A stretch of 22,908 nucleotides of DNA from JALENY01 sp036310185 (GCA_036310185.1 JAXJSH010000030.1:1-22908), one strand, 5' to 3'; counted from the stretch's first letter, positions 5,282 to 13,993 are shown. A program made the numbers and translations. Notes: a model not told the origin generated them from the sequence alone.

Positions 5282-7099
5282 ATGTTGGATTATTCTATGT
5301 TATATCCGGTTACGACTGTATCAAGACGGGTGGTTTCCATGGACGGCATGTGGAAATTTATTCTGGATGAAAAATCAGAAGGGGAAGAAAAAGGCTATGT
5401 GGACGGCATTCCGGGCAGTGACATGATTCCGGTTCCGGCAAGTTTCCAGGATTTTTACACCGAAAAAGACATCCGCGAATATGCAGGTGATATGTGGTAT
5501 GAAAAAGACATGTTTGTTCCGGGAGAATGGGAAGGGAAAGATGTGTTTGTACGTTTTGCAGCAGCTACACACCGTGCAGAAGTGTTCGTAAATGGTGTGA
5601 AAGTGGCAGCCCATGAAGGCGGTTTTCTTCCGTTCTGTGCCAATGTGACAGAGTTTGTCCGTTATAATGCATACAATAAAGTGGTGGTAAAAGTGAACAA
5701 CGAATTGACCGTTACCAATATTCCGTGCGGCCAGACCGTCACTCTTTCCAATGGAAAGAAGATGGCAAAACCATACTTTGACTTCTACAATTATTCCGGT
5801 CTGCAGCGTTCCGTACATCTGATCGCAGTTCCAAAGGAGTCTGTATTTGACATTGATCTGACTTACGAACTGTGCGGCGGGGATGCAAAGGTTCACTATA
5901 AAGTAAAAACGACCGGTGAACATCCGGTTCAGGTGGCTTTGTATGATGCAGAGGGAAAAGAAGCTGCTTCCGGTCAGGGAAAGGAAGGCACACTGGAAGT
6001 AAAAGATGCCCATCTCTGGCAGGTGCGCGCGGCATATCTGTATAAACTGGTTGTACGCATTGTGGACGATGCGGAAGTGGTGGATGAGTATGAACAGGAA
6101 ATTGGTATCCGTACGGTGGAAGTAAGAGGTACCAGTATTTTATTGAACGGCAAACCGGTTTATCTGAGAGGCTTCGGCAAACACGAGGACAGTGATGTGG
6201 TGGGACGCGGATTCAATATCGGTATTATGAAGCGTGATTTTGAACTGATGAAATGGATCGGAGCCAATTCCTTCCGTACTTCTCACTATCCGTACAGCGA
6301 AGAAATCTATCAGATGGCAGACCGGGAAGGTTTCCTGATCATCGATGAGGTTCCGGCGGTTGGTCTGTTTGAGAGTCTTATGAACTTTATGGAGGCAAGT
6401 ACAGGAAAACAGACCGCGTTTTTCGAGAAAGAGACAACACCGATTCTTTTGAAAGCACACTTAAAAGCAGTGGAAGAGATGATTACACGCGATAAAAATC
6501 ATCCGTCCGTTATCGCATGGAGTCTGCTGAATGAGCCGGAGACAACCAGTGATGCGGCTGTTCCGTACTTTAAAGAAGTATTTGATCATGCCCATGCCCT
6601 GGACCCGCAGAAGCGTCCGAGAACATACGCACTGGTCATGAATTCTGTTCCGGGCGTATGCAAGTGCTACCATTTCAGTGATATTGTAGCACTGAACCGT
6701 TACTATGGATGGTATGTAAAAGGCGGAAATGAAATCTGTGATGCGGAAATGATGTTCCGTCAGGAAATGGATGCGTGGAAAGCGCTGAACCTGAACAAAC
6801 CGTTTATCTTCTCTGAATACGGTGCAGATACGTTAGGTTCTGAACATAAGCTTCCGTCTGTTATGTGGAGTCAGGAATATCAGAAAGAATATCTGGATAT
6901 GACCCATGACGTGTTCGATTCTTATGATTTTGTAAAAGGTGAACAGATCTGGAATTTTGCTGATTTCCAGACAACCGAGGGAATCATGCGTGTAAACGGA
7001 AACAAAAAAGGTGTGTTTACAAGACAGAGACAGCCGAAGGATGTGGCTTATCTGCTGAAAGAGCGCTGGACAAAACTGCCGGTGGACTATAAAGGGTGA
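5282..7099 (+). CDS. uidA: Beta-glucuronidase, glycoside hydrolase family 2
   Basis: This 605-residue enzyme is close in length to E. coli UidA (603). It hydrolyses beta-D-glucuronides to glucuronate plus aglycone, in the cytoplasm (no signal peptide). The GH2 sugar-binding, immunoglobulin-like and barrel domains lie in order. The likely acid/base is E418 in NEPE, and the nucleophile is E512 in FSEYGAD. N574-K-K576-G matches the NxKG motif that binds the glucuronate carboxylate and separates glucuronidases from galactosidases. The segment between AVGL and the HLKAVEEM helix is as long as in E. coli, so it appears to be a loop 1-type enzyme, the class linked to processing of small drug glucuronides. 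The start at 5282 follows GGGAGG; the longer open frame upstream has no ribosome site. It heads a locus with a GPH symporter. Confidence 0.96.
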   Translation: MLDYSMLYPVTTVSRRVVSMDGMWKFILDEKSEGEEKGYVDGIPGSDMIPVPASFQDFYTEKDIREYAGDMWYEKDMFVPGEWEGKDVFVRFAAATHRAEVFVNGVKVAAHEGGFLPFCANVTEFVRYNAYNKVVVKVNNELTVTNIPCGQTVTLSNGKKMAKPYFDFYNYSGLQRSVHLIAVPKESVFDIDLTYELCGGDAKVHYKVKTTGEHPVQVALYDAEGKEAASGQGKEGTLEVKDAHLWQVRAAYLYKLVVRIVDDAEVVDEYEQEIGIRTVEVRGTSILLNGKPVYLRGFGKHEDSDVVGRGFNIGIMKRDFELMKWIGANSFRTSHYPYSEEIYQMADREGFLIIDEVPAVGLFESLMNFMEASTGKQTAFFEKETTPILLKAHLKAVEEMITRDKNHPSVIAWSLLNEPETTSDAAVPYFKEVFDHAHALDPQKRPRTYALVMNSVPGVCKCYHFSDIVALNRYYGWYVKGGNEICDAEMMFRQEMDAWKALNLNKPFIFSEYGADTLGSEHKLPSVMWSQEYQKEYLDMTHDVFDSYDFVKGEQIWNFADFQTTEGIMRVNGNKKGVFTRQRQPKDVAYLLKERWTKLPVDYKG

Positions 7100-7100
7100 T

Positions 7101-7117
7101 ATAATCGTACAATTTTT
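7101..7117. promoter_or_regulatory. Third AraC-type box, upstream of the symporter
   Basis: ATAATCGTACAATTTTT matches the box at 5143-5159 in 16 of 17 bases. Its CGTAC lies about 102 bp upstream of the symporter start predicted from TATAAT at 7196, nearly the same distance as at the glucuronidase promoter. A second half-site 21 bp away is not obvious here. Confidence 0.5.
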
Positions 7118-7195
7118 TCCAAAAGAATAGATTGTGGCAAAAAATAATACCAAAACAGAAAGAAATTTTACTAATGGTTTTCTGATAAATTCGGT

Positions 7196-7201
7196 ATAAT
7201 T
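7196..7201 (+). promoter_or_regulatory. -10 box of the symporter promoter
   Basis: TATAAT in the gap between the glucuronidase and the symporter predicts a start near 7208. No clear -35 is present, and no terminator separates the two genes, so read-through from the glucuronidase gene is also possible. Confidence 0.4.
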
Positions 7202-7233
7202 AAATTATTCTATAGAGGATTGGGAGGTTCAAA

Positions 7234-8643
7234 ATGGAAAAGAAAAAAGCAGTAAAACCTTTGGGTATGAAGGACAAACTGGGCTACATGTTCGGTGATT
7301 TTGGCAATGACTTTACTTTCATTTTGTCCAGTATGATGATGATGAAATTCTACACGGATGTTATGAAAGTAAGTCCGGCGCTGGTAGGTACGCTTATGAT
7401 GGTGGCACGTTTTGTAGATGCTTTCACAGATGTGACCATGGGCCAGATTGTAGACAGAATGAAACCTACAAAAGCTGGAAAATTCAAACCGTGGTTATTA
7501 AGAGTCTGTGGACCTGTAGCAGTTGCATCGCTCCTTATTTATGCGAGCTGGTTTGCAAATATGCCTATGATATTTAAAATTGTATATATGTTCTTTACAT
7601 ATATATTATGGGGCAGTGTATGCTATACAGCAATCAATATCCCGTATGGCTCCATGGCATCTGCAATTTCCGGTGATCCGAAAGATCGTGCATCACTTTC
7701 TACTTTCAGAACAATTGGTGCTACTTTGGCCGGTATCGTTATCGGTGTAGTTCTTCCGTTGATTGTATACGATAAAGTAACGGTTAATGGAGAGATCGTT
7801 CAGGTTCTGAATGGAACAAAAACATCAATTGCAGCTGGTGTTTGCTCGGTTGGTGCAGTTATATGTTATCTGCTTTGCTATAATATGTGTACTGAGCGTG
7901 TTAAAGTTGAACAGAAAACAGAAAAATTTGAAGTTGGCAAACTGGTCAAAGGTCTTATTACAAATAAATCTCTTATCGGTATTGTAGTTGCATCTATTTG
8001 TATGCTTCTGGTTCAGCTGACTTCTCAGACTATGACCGGTTATGTATATCCGGATTACTTTGGAAATGTGGCAGCCCAGTCCCTGGCTGGTGTTGCAGCT
8101 ATGATTCCTACCTTTGGTATGGCAGCGATTATTGGAAAACTGCAGGCGAAGTTCGGAAGAAAAGAATTGGCGATCTTTGGTTCAATTTTTGGTGCTGTTA
8201 TATTTGGTATTATGTTTATTCTTCAGACAACCAATGCTTATTTATTCGTTGGTCTTTATGTGGTAGCTTATATTGGTCTGGCTGTTTTCCAGTTAATTTG
8301 CTGGGCTATGATTACCGATGTTATCGATGATACGGAAGTTAAAACCGGTCAGAGATCGGATGGTGAAATCTATTCGGTATATTCCTTTGCAAGAAAAATG
8401 GGTCAGGCAGCTTCCTCAGGTGTAGCAGGTATGCTTCTTACTTTAATTGGTTATAAGACTGCAGTTGGTGATGAAATCGTTGTCCAGACGGCTGAAGTAA
8501 AACAGGGCATCTACAATCTGACCTGTCTGGTTCCGGCAGTTGGATTCATTCTTCTGGCGCTGGTACTTGCATTCCTGTATCCGCTGAACAAGAAACGTGT
8601 AGAAGAAAATGCAAAAATTCTTGCAGCTAAATCAGCAAAATAA
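7234..8643 (+). CDS. GPH-family sugar:cation symporter, probable glucuronide importer
   Basis: The 469-residue hydrophobic protein has about 12 membrane helices and belongs to the glycoside-pentoside-hexuronide symporter family (MelB, XynB and UidB relatives). Family traits seen are KDKLGYMFGDFGNDF near the N-terminus and R59-FVDAFTD-VTMGQIVDR in the loop after helix 2, plus an internal ITDVIDDTEVKTGQRSDG stretch that resembles the sixth-loop signature. It should use H+ or Na+ to import sugars across the cytoplasmic membrane. Position directly after cytosolic beta-glucuronidase points to beta-glucuronides, as for UidB, but substrate cannot be read from sequence. GGGAGG precedes the ATG. Third positions look richer in T than in neighbouring genes (impression, not counted). 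The HAD gene follows after 33 bp. Confidence 0.92.
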   Translation: MEKKKAVKPLGMKDKLGYMFGDFGNDFTFILSSMMMMKFYTDVMKVSPALVGTLMMVARFVDAFTDVTMGQIVDRMKPTKAGKFKPWLLRVCGPVAVASLLIYASWFANMPMIFKIVYMFFTYILWGSVCYTAINIPYGSMASAISGDPKDRASLSTFRTIGATLAGIVIGVVLPLIVYDKVTVNGEIVQVLNGTKTSIAAGVCSVGAVICYLLCYNMCTERVKVEQKTEKFEVGKLVKGLITNKSLIGIVVASICMLLVQLTSQTMTGYVYPDYFGNVAAQSLAGVAAMIPTFGMAAIIGKLQAKFGRKELAIFGSIFGAVIFGIMFILQTTNAYLFVGLYVVAYIGLAVFQLICWAMITDVIDDTEVKTGQRSDGEIYSVYSFARKMGQAASSGVAGMLLTLIGYKTAVGDEIVVQTAEVKQGIYNLTCLVPAVGFILLALVLAFLYPLNKKRVEENAKILAAKSAK

Positions 8644-8676
8644 TTGAATAAAGCAAAGTAGTCCTCGGAGGGAAAA

Positions 8677-9519
8677 ATGAGTGTAAATCTGGAAAATTTT
8701 GAAAAAAAGAAAGAGTACCTGATTTGTGTTGATTCCGACGGATGTGCCATGGATACAATGGATATTAAACATATACGGTGCTTCGGACCGTGTATGGTGG
8801 AAGAGTGGGGCCTTTCTGAATGGGAGGGCCCCATTCTGGCAAGATGGAACAATATTAATCTGTATACTATGACACGTGGGATCAACCGATTCAAAGGTCT
8901 TGCCATGGCCTTGAAAGAAATCAATGAAACATACACGGAAATTGAGGATATTGATGTGCTGGATGCCTGGGTAGAATCCAGTCCGGAGCTGTCCAATCCG
9001 GCACTTGAACGTGCCATTGCCCAAAATGATAATATTTGCCTGAAAAAAGCGCTGTCCTGGTCGGAAAAAGTAAATGAAAATATCAATGCACTTCCTTTTG
9101 AAGTAAAGAAACCCTTTGAGGGGGTTAAGGAGGCACTGGCCTATGCGCATGAAAGAGCGGACGTGGCAATCGTATCCTCCGCCAACCTTCAGGCGGTTGT
9201 GGAAGAGTGGGAACTGTACGGACTGCTGGATCATGTGGATATACTTCTGGCCCAGAATGTGGGCAGCAAAGCGTTCTGTATTCAGGAACTTTTGAAAAAA
9301 GGATACAAAAGAGAAAATGTGATGATGACCGGAGATGCGGTGGGTGACTTTGATGCAGCGAAGAAAAATGACGTGTTTTATTACCCGATCAGAGTGCGTC
9401 ATGAAAAAGAATCCTGGATCGAATTTAAAGACAAAGCGGTCGACAATCTGGTAAACGGTAATTATGGCGGAGCATATCAGGAAGCACAGATAGAGATGTT
9501 TCTCGATAATTTGAAATAG
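8677..9519 (+). CDS. HAD-superfamily hydrolase
   Basis: The 280-residue protein carries the four haloacid-dehalogenase motifs. Motif I is D19-S-D21-G-C, with D19 the nucleophile. Motif II is S167/S168 in VSSAN, motif III is probably K198, and motif IV is GDAVGDFDAA around D220. The roughly 120 residues between motif I and II form a cap domain of the C1 type. Most such proteins are phosphatases; the substrate is unknown. GGAGGG precedes the ATG. It sits 33 bp after the symporter and 19 bp before the GH3 remnant, so the three look co-transcribed. A sugar-phosphate substrate linked to glycoside use is plausible but unproven. Confidence 0.85.
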   Translation: MSVNLENFEKKKEYLICVDSDGCAMDTMDIKHIRCFGPCMVEEWGLSEWEGPILARWNNINLYTMTRGINRFKGLAMALKEINETYTEIEDIDVLDAWVESSPELSNPALERAIAQNDNICLKKALSWSEKVNENINALPFEVKKPFEGVKEALAYAHERADVAIVSSANLQAVVEEWELYGLLDHVDILLAQNVGSKAFCIQELLKKGYKRENVMMTGDAVGDFDAAKKNDVFYYPIRVRHEKESWIEFKDKAVDNLVNGNYGGAYQEAQIEMFLDNLK

Positions 9520-9538
9520 CAGAAAGGAGTATTTCGTT

Positions 9539-10484
9539 ATGGTTAATTTAAAAGCGAATCCCTATTTTTTGTCGGATGAAGATATTAAATGGGTAGAAGA
9601 CACAATTGCAGGGATGACAGACGAAGAAAAGGTGGGTCAGTTATTTTTCCAGCTGACACAGTCTCAGGAAGAGGATTATATCAAAGATCTTCTTGGAAAA
9701 TATCATCTGGGCGGCTGTCGCTACAATCCGAACAGACCGGATGCACTTCAGGAGCAGAACCGGAACATTCAGAAATACTCCAGAATTCCTGCATTTATTG
9801 CCTGCAATACAGAGGCTGGCGGTGACGGTGCATTTCCGGGCGGAACATTTATACAAAGAAATGCAGAAAGCAATCAGCCGTGATTCGGTAACGCTTGTAA
9901 AATATAAAGACAAAGATGTACTCCCGATTACGCCGGAGAGATATAAAAGGATCATGATCGTACATGTAAAAGCTGCTGACGGTCCAATGACTCCGCTTAT
10001 GAAAATGATGGGATATACCGGTCCGGATCCGGCCGAGGCACTGAAGAACAAGCTCTGTGAAAAAGGATTTGATGCTTTTATCTATGAAAGCCCTCTTGAC
10101 CGGATGAAAAAACAGGTGGAAGCCGGTGAGAAACCGAACATCAACCTGTATTTTGCAGGAAAGAATGCGATTGCAGACTTCATAAAAGATATGGATCTGG
10201 TTATTACGCTTTGTGATGTGTCCAGCGGAAGACCGGCATTTGGCATGTCCAAGGGCGGCGGTGAGATTCCGTGGTATGTATTTGAGATACCGGTAGTGGT
10301 GGTAGGATGCGGTCAGCCCACCATGCTGGCGGACATTCCCATGGCGCGAACCTATATCAACACATATGACTCAAAAGACAGCACGTTGGATGCTCTGGTT
10401 GAGAAACTGCTGGCAGGCGAAGAATCCTTTACCGCCATTGACCCGATTGACAGCTTCAGCGGTTTGTTTGACGCACGACTGTAA
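9539..10484 (+). pseudogene. Glycoside hydrolase family 3 gene with internal deletion and frameshift
   Basis: The first about 101 codons match the start of GH3 enzymes (MTDEEKVGQLFF, HLGGCRY, then E92AGGDG). The end, about 214 residues in another frame from about 9840, matches the GH3 C-terminal domain (KAISRDSVTLVK, DLVITLCDVSSGRPAF, QPTMLADIPMARTYINTY). Reading on in the first frame gives stop TGA at 9881-9883. The middle of the barrel, roughly 240 residues including the catalytic Asp nucleophile, is missing, judging by family lengths near 550. The junction lies near 9838-9850 in GGGCGGAACATTT, which could be read by either parent segment, suggesting deletion between short direct repeats. 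The ribosome site AAGGAG and operon position remain intact. The product cannot be an active glycosidase. An assembly error at the junction is an alternative. Confidence 0.85.
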
Positions 10485-10515
10485 ACGGATAAGAGAACGG
10501 GCATTTTCTGCAAAA

Positions 10516-11397
10516 TCAGACAGGTTCATCATACTGAATAAAGTGCATATCCTGCCATTCCTTCGGGGACACACCGTATTCTTTCTTAAAAGCGCGGTAA
10601 AAGCTGGAGTAGTCTCCGAACCCGAAGGTCTGGTAGGCGTCTGTAATGCTGGAGCTGCTTAAAAGTGCCTCGTGACATCGTTCCAGACGCTTTTTGGTAA
10701 TATACTGGTGAATGGAAAGGCCCAGATTGTCTTTGAATACGTGGGAAATATGGTATTTGCTCACAAAAAATACCTGTGCCAGCCGTTCCAGTGAAAGGTC
10801 TTCCTCCAGATGATCTTCAATAAAAGTACACAGATTCTGGTACAGGGAGTCTTCTGTTTTTCGGCTGAAATGCTGTTTTTCATACACCAGCCGGTTCAGA
10901 TGCAGTACCAGATCATTGACCAGCAGATGAATCTGAGCATTTTTCCCAAAACGGTCGGAATGCATTTCTTCAATCAGGCGCATGGCTCTGCTTTGAATGC
11001 CGTTAAATGTAATCTGATCCCAGTGAAAGATATATTTTTTTCTGGTATGAACATAATCCATCAGGTAAATATAATCAGCGAACTGATTCATCAGATATTC
11101 CGCGTACGCTTTGCTGATCCAGAATACAAAGCGGCGGTACGGTGAATTGGTACTGTGAATGACAGGACAGTGCCTGATGCCAGGGGGGATCAGCATGATA
11201 TCGCCGCAGCTGACCCGGTACAGGCCGCTGTCAATCTGAATGCTCACATCACCTTCCAGAAAAAAGTAAAATTCATAGTAATCGTGTTCGTGAAGCGGTA
11301 CTTTTTTCAAAGTTGTATCGTTATAATAATATATTTCGAAATCCTGGGAAACCATATACTGACGGGTGGAAAACTGAGTTTGTAATTCTTTTTTCAT
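10516..11397 (-). CDS. AraC-family regulator with cupin sensor, divergent from uxuB
   Basis: The 293-residue protein has an N-terminal cupin-like sensor (about residues 15-100, including HEHDYYEFYFFLEGD and the GDIMLIPPGIRH strand) and a C-terminal AraC DNA-binding domain (about 195-290, with LAQVFFVSKYHISHVFKDNLG and FGFGDYSSFYRAFKKEYGVSPKEW). This is the standard layout of sugar-responsive AraC activators. GGGAGG 9 nt before the ATG at 11397 supports that start over an in-frame ATG at 11433, which has no ribosome site. It is transcribed away from uxuB across a 191-bp gap, so control of the uxuB-eda-uxaC genes is likely. Its 3' end faces the GH3 remnant with a 31-bp gap and no strong terminator. 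Confidence 0.9.
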   Translation of the reverse strand: MKKELQTQFSTRQYMVSQDFEIYYYNDTTLKKVPLHEHDYYEFYFFLEGDVSIQIDSGLYRVSCGDIMLIPPGIRHCPVIHSTNSPYRRFVFWISKAYAEYLMNQFADYIYLMDYVHTRKKYIFHWDQITFNGIQSRAMRLIEEMHSDRFGKNAQIHLLVNDLVLHLNRLVYEKQHFSRKTEDSLYQNLCTFIEDHLEEDLSLERLAQVFFVSKYHISHVFKDNLGLSIHQYITKKRLERCHEALLSSSSITDAYQTFGFGDYSSFYRAFKKEYGVSPKEWQDMHFIQYDEPV

Positions 11398-11435
11398 GAG
11401 GACGGACCTCCCTTTTCTTGGGATTCTTTGCATTG

Positions 11436-11465
11436 ATCATAGGTAACGATAACACAATACCGCAA
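11436..11465 (-). promoter_or_regulatory. Candidate promoter of the cupin-AraC gene
   Basis: On the minus strand TTGCGG (11465-11460), an 18-bp spacer and TATGAT (11441-11436) form a weak promoter facing the regulator gene. The -10 is five of six and the -35 three of six to consensus. Confidence 0.3.
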
Positions 11466-11505
11466 CTTTTGCAATGTGCACAACAAACATACCAATGGAC
11501 TTTTT

Positions 11506-11534
11506 TTGGAAAAAATTTATAATAAAAGTATAAT
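11506..11534 (+). promoter_or_regulatory. Promoter of uxuB-eda
   Basis: TTGGAA (11506-11511), a 17-bp AT-rich spacer and a perfect TATAAT (11529-11534) predict a start near 11541 and a leader of about 48 nt. The upstream 11440-11500 region, with TTGCAATGTGCACAA-type sequence, is where operators for the divergent regulator would be expected, but no clear direct repeat is seen. Confidence 0.55.
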
Positions 11535-11588
11535 AAACATGGCAGAACTAAGAAAAAGAGATTAGATAACAGAAAGGAGAAACAGGTA

Positions 11589-13199
11589 ATGAGATTAAAT
11601 GAACAGGGTCTTTTAGACAGAGCCGAATGGGAAGGGAAGGGTTATGCTTTGCCTGAATATGATCGCGAAGCAGTGAAAGCGGCAACATATGAAAACCCAT
11701 TCTGGATTCACTTTGGAGCAGGTAATATTTTCCGTGCCTTTCAGGCGAATGTAGTGCAGAATCTTTTGAATGAAGGTGCTCTGGACCGGGGTCTGGTCGT
11801 AGCAGAGGGTTTTGATTATGAAATCATTGAAAAAATGAACCGTCCTCATGATGATTACGGTATTCTGGTAACTCTGAAGGCGGACGGCAGCGTGGCTAAG
11901 ACTGTTGTGGGCAGTGTTGTTGAATCTCATATTCTTGATTCAGAAAATGATGCTGAGTTTGGACGTCTGAAAGAAATTTTTGAAAAAGACTCTCTTCAGA
12001 TGGCAAGTTTTACAATCACAGAAAAAGGCTACAGCCTTGCAATGGGCAATGGAGAACTGATTCCGGCAGTGGCTGCTGATTTTGAGGCAGGCCCGGCAAA
12101 ACCGGCAAGTTATATTGGTAAAGTGGCAGCGCTTCTGTACGCGCGCTTTCAGGCTGGTCAGAAACCGATTGCTATGGTGAGTATGGATAACTGTTCTCAC
12201 AATGGAGACAAGCTGTATGCAGCAATTACTGCTTTTGCTGAGAAATGGGCAGCAAACGGACTGGTTGATGCAGCGTTTGAAGCATATGTAAAAGATTCTT
12301 CCAAAGTATCCTTCCCGTGGAGTATGATCGACAAAATCACTCCGAGACCGGACGCTTCGGTTGAAGAGATTCTGAAAAATGACGGTATTGAGGAACTGGA
12401 GCCGGTGATCACTTCCAAACGTACTTACGTTGCTCCGTTTGTTAACGCAGAAGAGTGTGAATATCTGGTTATTGAAGATTCTTTCCCCAACGGAAGACCG
12501 GCAGCACTTGAAAAGGGCGGCCTGATGTTTACCGAGCGCGAGACCGTAGATAAAGTTGAAAAAATGAAAGTATGTACCTGTCTGAATCCGCTTCATACCT
12601 GTCTGGCTGTATTCGGATGCATCCTTGGTTACGAAAAGATTTCCGAAGAGATGAAAGATCCGGAGCTGAAGAAACTGGTAGAAACAGTAGGATACAAAGA
12701 AGGCCTTCCGGTTGTTATCAATCCGGGTATTCTGGATCCGAAAGTATTTATCGACACCGTATTAAATGTGCGTATCCCGAATCCGTTTATGCCGGATACA
12801 CCACAGCGTATTGCTACAGATACTTCCCAGAAACTGGCAATCCGTTTCGGTGAAACGATCAAAGCATATGCGGCATCTCCGGAGCTGGATGTAAAAGATC
12901 TGAAGCTGATCCCGCTTGTATTTGCAGGATGGCTGCGTTACCTGATGGGTATCAATGATGCTGGTGAAGCCTTTGAACTCAGTCCGGATCCGCATCTGGA
13001 AACCGTTCGTCCATATGTTGCAGATCTAAAACTGGGCGACACTGCAGCAGAAGAAACACTGAAACCGATTCTTGAAAATGCTAAGATCTTCGGTGTAAAT
13101 CTGTATGACGCAGATATGGCCGGTACCGTTCTTGGTTATTTCAATGAAATGATCGCAGGCGTTGGTGCGGTACGTGCGACTCTGAAAAAATACGTTTAA
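11589..13199 (+). CDS. uxuB: D-mannonate oxidoreductase (fructuronate reductase), mannitol dehydrogenase family
   Basis: The 536-residue protein belongs to the polyol-specific long-chain dehydrogenase family. It is expected to reduce D-fructuronate to D-mannonate with NADH, in the cytoplasm. An N-terminal nucleotide-binding motif is seen as H41-FGAGNIFRAF. Other family blocks are ITEKGY, MVSMDNCSHNGDKL, SFPWSMIDKITPRP and the catalytic-region CLNPLHTCLAVFGCILGY. The length matches UxuB of Firmicutes (about 535). AAAGGAG precedes the ATG. Tagaturonate reductase or mannitol dehydrogenase are alternatives within the family, but adjacency to eda, uxaC and uidA favours the glucuronate branch. The eda gene follows after 53 bp. 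Confidence 0.88.
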   Translation: MRLNEQGLLDRAEWEGKGYALPEYDREAVKAATYENPFWIHFGAGNIFRAFQANVVQNLLNEGALDRGLVVAEGFDYEIIEKMNRPHDDYGILVTLKADGSVAKTVVGSVVESHILDSENDAEFGRLKEIFEKDSLQMASFTITEKGYSLAMGNGELIPAVAADFEAGPAKPASYIGKVAALLYARFQAGQKPIAMVSMDNCSHNGDKLYAAITAFAEKWAANGLVDAAFEAYVKDSSKVSFPWSMIDKITPRPDASVEEILKNDGIEELEPVITSKRTYVAPFVNAEECEYLVIEDSFPNGRPAALEKGGLMFTERETVDKVEKMKVCTCLNPLHTCLAVFGCILGYEKISEEMKDPELKKLVETVGYKEGLPVVINPGILDPKVFIDTVLNVRIPNPFMPDTPQRIATDTSQKLAIRFGETIKAYAASPELDVKDLKLIPLVFAGWLRYLMGINDAGEAFELSPDPHLETVRPYVADLKLGDTAAEETLKPILENAKIFGVNLYDADMAGTVLGYFNEMIAGVGAVRATLKKYV

Positions 13200-13252
13200 T
13201 CCGCATTGTACCGGGACATTTATTTTATAAATAAGAACAGGGGAAAAGAAAA

Positions 13253-13894
13253 ATGGACAAAATGATTGAATTAGTTCAGAAAACAGGCGTTGTACCTGTA
13301 GTTGTATTAGAAGATGCAAAAGATGCGGAGCCGCTGGCGAAAGCACTCTGTGAAGGAGGACTTCCCTGTGCAGAGGTAACTTTCCGTACCGCAGCTGCAG
13401 AAGAATGTATCCGCATTATGGCTGAAAAATATCCGGAAATGCTGGTAGGTGCAGGTACTGTTCTCACCACAGATCAGGTTGACCGTGCAGTTGCAGCAGG
13501 TGCAAAATTTATCGTAAGTCCGGGCTTTGATCCGGAAATCGTTGACTATTGTCTGGAAAAGGGCATTCCGGTATTCCCGGGATGCATCACCCCGTCAGAA
13601 GTTGCGCAGGCTGTAAAACGGGGGCTGAAAGTAATCAAATTCTTCCCGGCGGAACAGTTTGGCGGTGTTGCTACCATTAAAGCAATGGCAGCTCCGTATG
13701 TTGGTCTGAAATTCATGCCCACCGGCGGTGTAAGCCCGAAAAATCTGGAAAGCTATTTAAGCTATGACAGAATCATCGCATGCGGCGGAAGCTGGATGGT
13801 AAAAGGTGATCTGGTAAAAGCCGGAAAATTTGACGAGATCAAAGCGCTGACCGAAGAAGCGGTAAAAATGGTGGCACAGATCCGAAACAAATAG
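13253..13894 (+). CDS. eda: KDPG/KHG aldolase
   Basis: The 213-residue protein is a class I aldolase that cleaves 2-keto-3-deoxy-6-phosphogluconate into pyruvate and glyceraldehyde-3-phosphate, the last step of hexuronate breakdown. Catalytic E41 lies in AEVTFRT, and the Schiff-base K129 lies in VIKFFPAE. GAGTVLT, PGCITPSE and MPTGGV are also typical. The length matches E. coli Eda (213). AGGGG precedes the ATG at a suitable distance. It lies 53 bp behind uxuB and is followed by a terminator, so uxuB-eda form one unit. The KDG kinase that must supply its substrate is not in the window. Confidence 0.95.
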   Translation: MDKMIELVQKTGVVPVVVLEDAKDAEPLAKALCEGGLPCAEVTFRTAAAEECIRIMAEKYPEMLVGAGTVLTTDQVDRAVAAGAKFIVSPGFDPEIVDYCLEKGIPVFPGCITPSEVAQAVKRGLKVIKFFPAEQFGGVATIKAMAAPYVGLKFMPTGGVSPKNLESYLSYDRIIACGGSWMVKGDLVKAGKFDEIKALTEEAVKMVAQIRNK

Positions 13895-13964
13895 GAAACC
13901 ATAAAACCCATATGCCATGGTTGATTGATATAGTCCGCAAAGGGCGCGCATATCAAGAGGGAGC

Positions 13965-13993
13965 GGCCGTCACTTTGTGGCGGCCTTTTCTTT
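13965..13993 (+). terminator. Terminator after eda
   Basis: GGCCGTCAC (13965-13973), a TTT loop and GTGGCGGCC (13977-13985) pair over 9 bp with one wobble and are followed by TTTTCTTT. A small AACCAT/ATGGTT hairpin (13897-13922) precedes it. This separates uxuB-eda from uxaC, though partial read-through is likely. Confidence 0.7.

Noticed and set aside
9693..10484. A separate gene for the second GH3 fragment
   Set aside because: There is no ribosome site near its first ATG, the part before about 9840 overlaps the first fragment out of frame and has no GH3 similarity, and the rest is the GH3 C-terminus.
13216..13232. TTATTT-TAT-AAATAA palindrome between uxuB and eda as an operator
   Set aside because: It is short and purely AT, and lies within an apparent operon; a weak RNA hairpin or chance is more likely.
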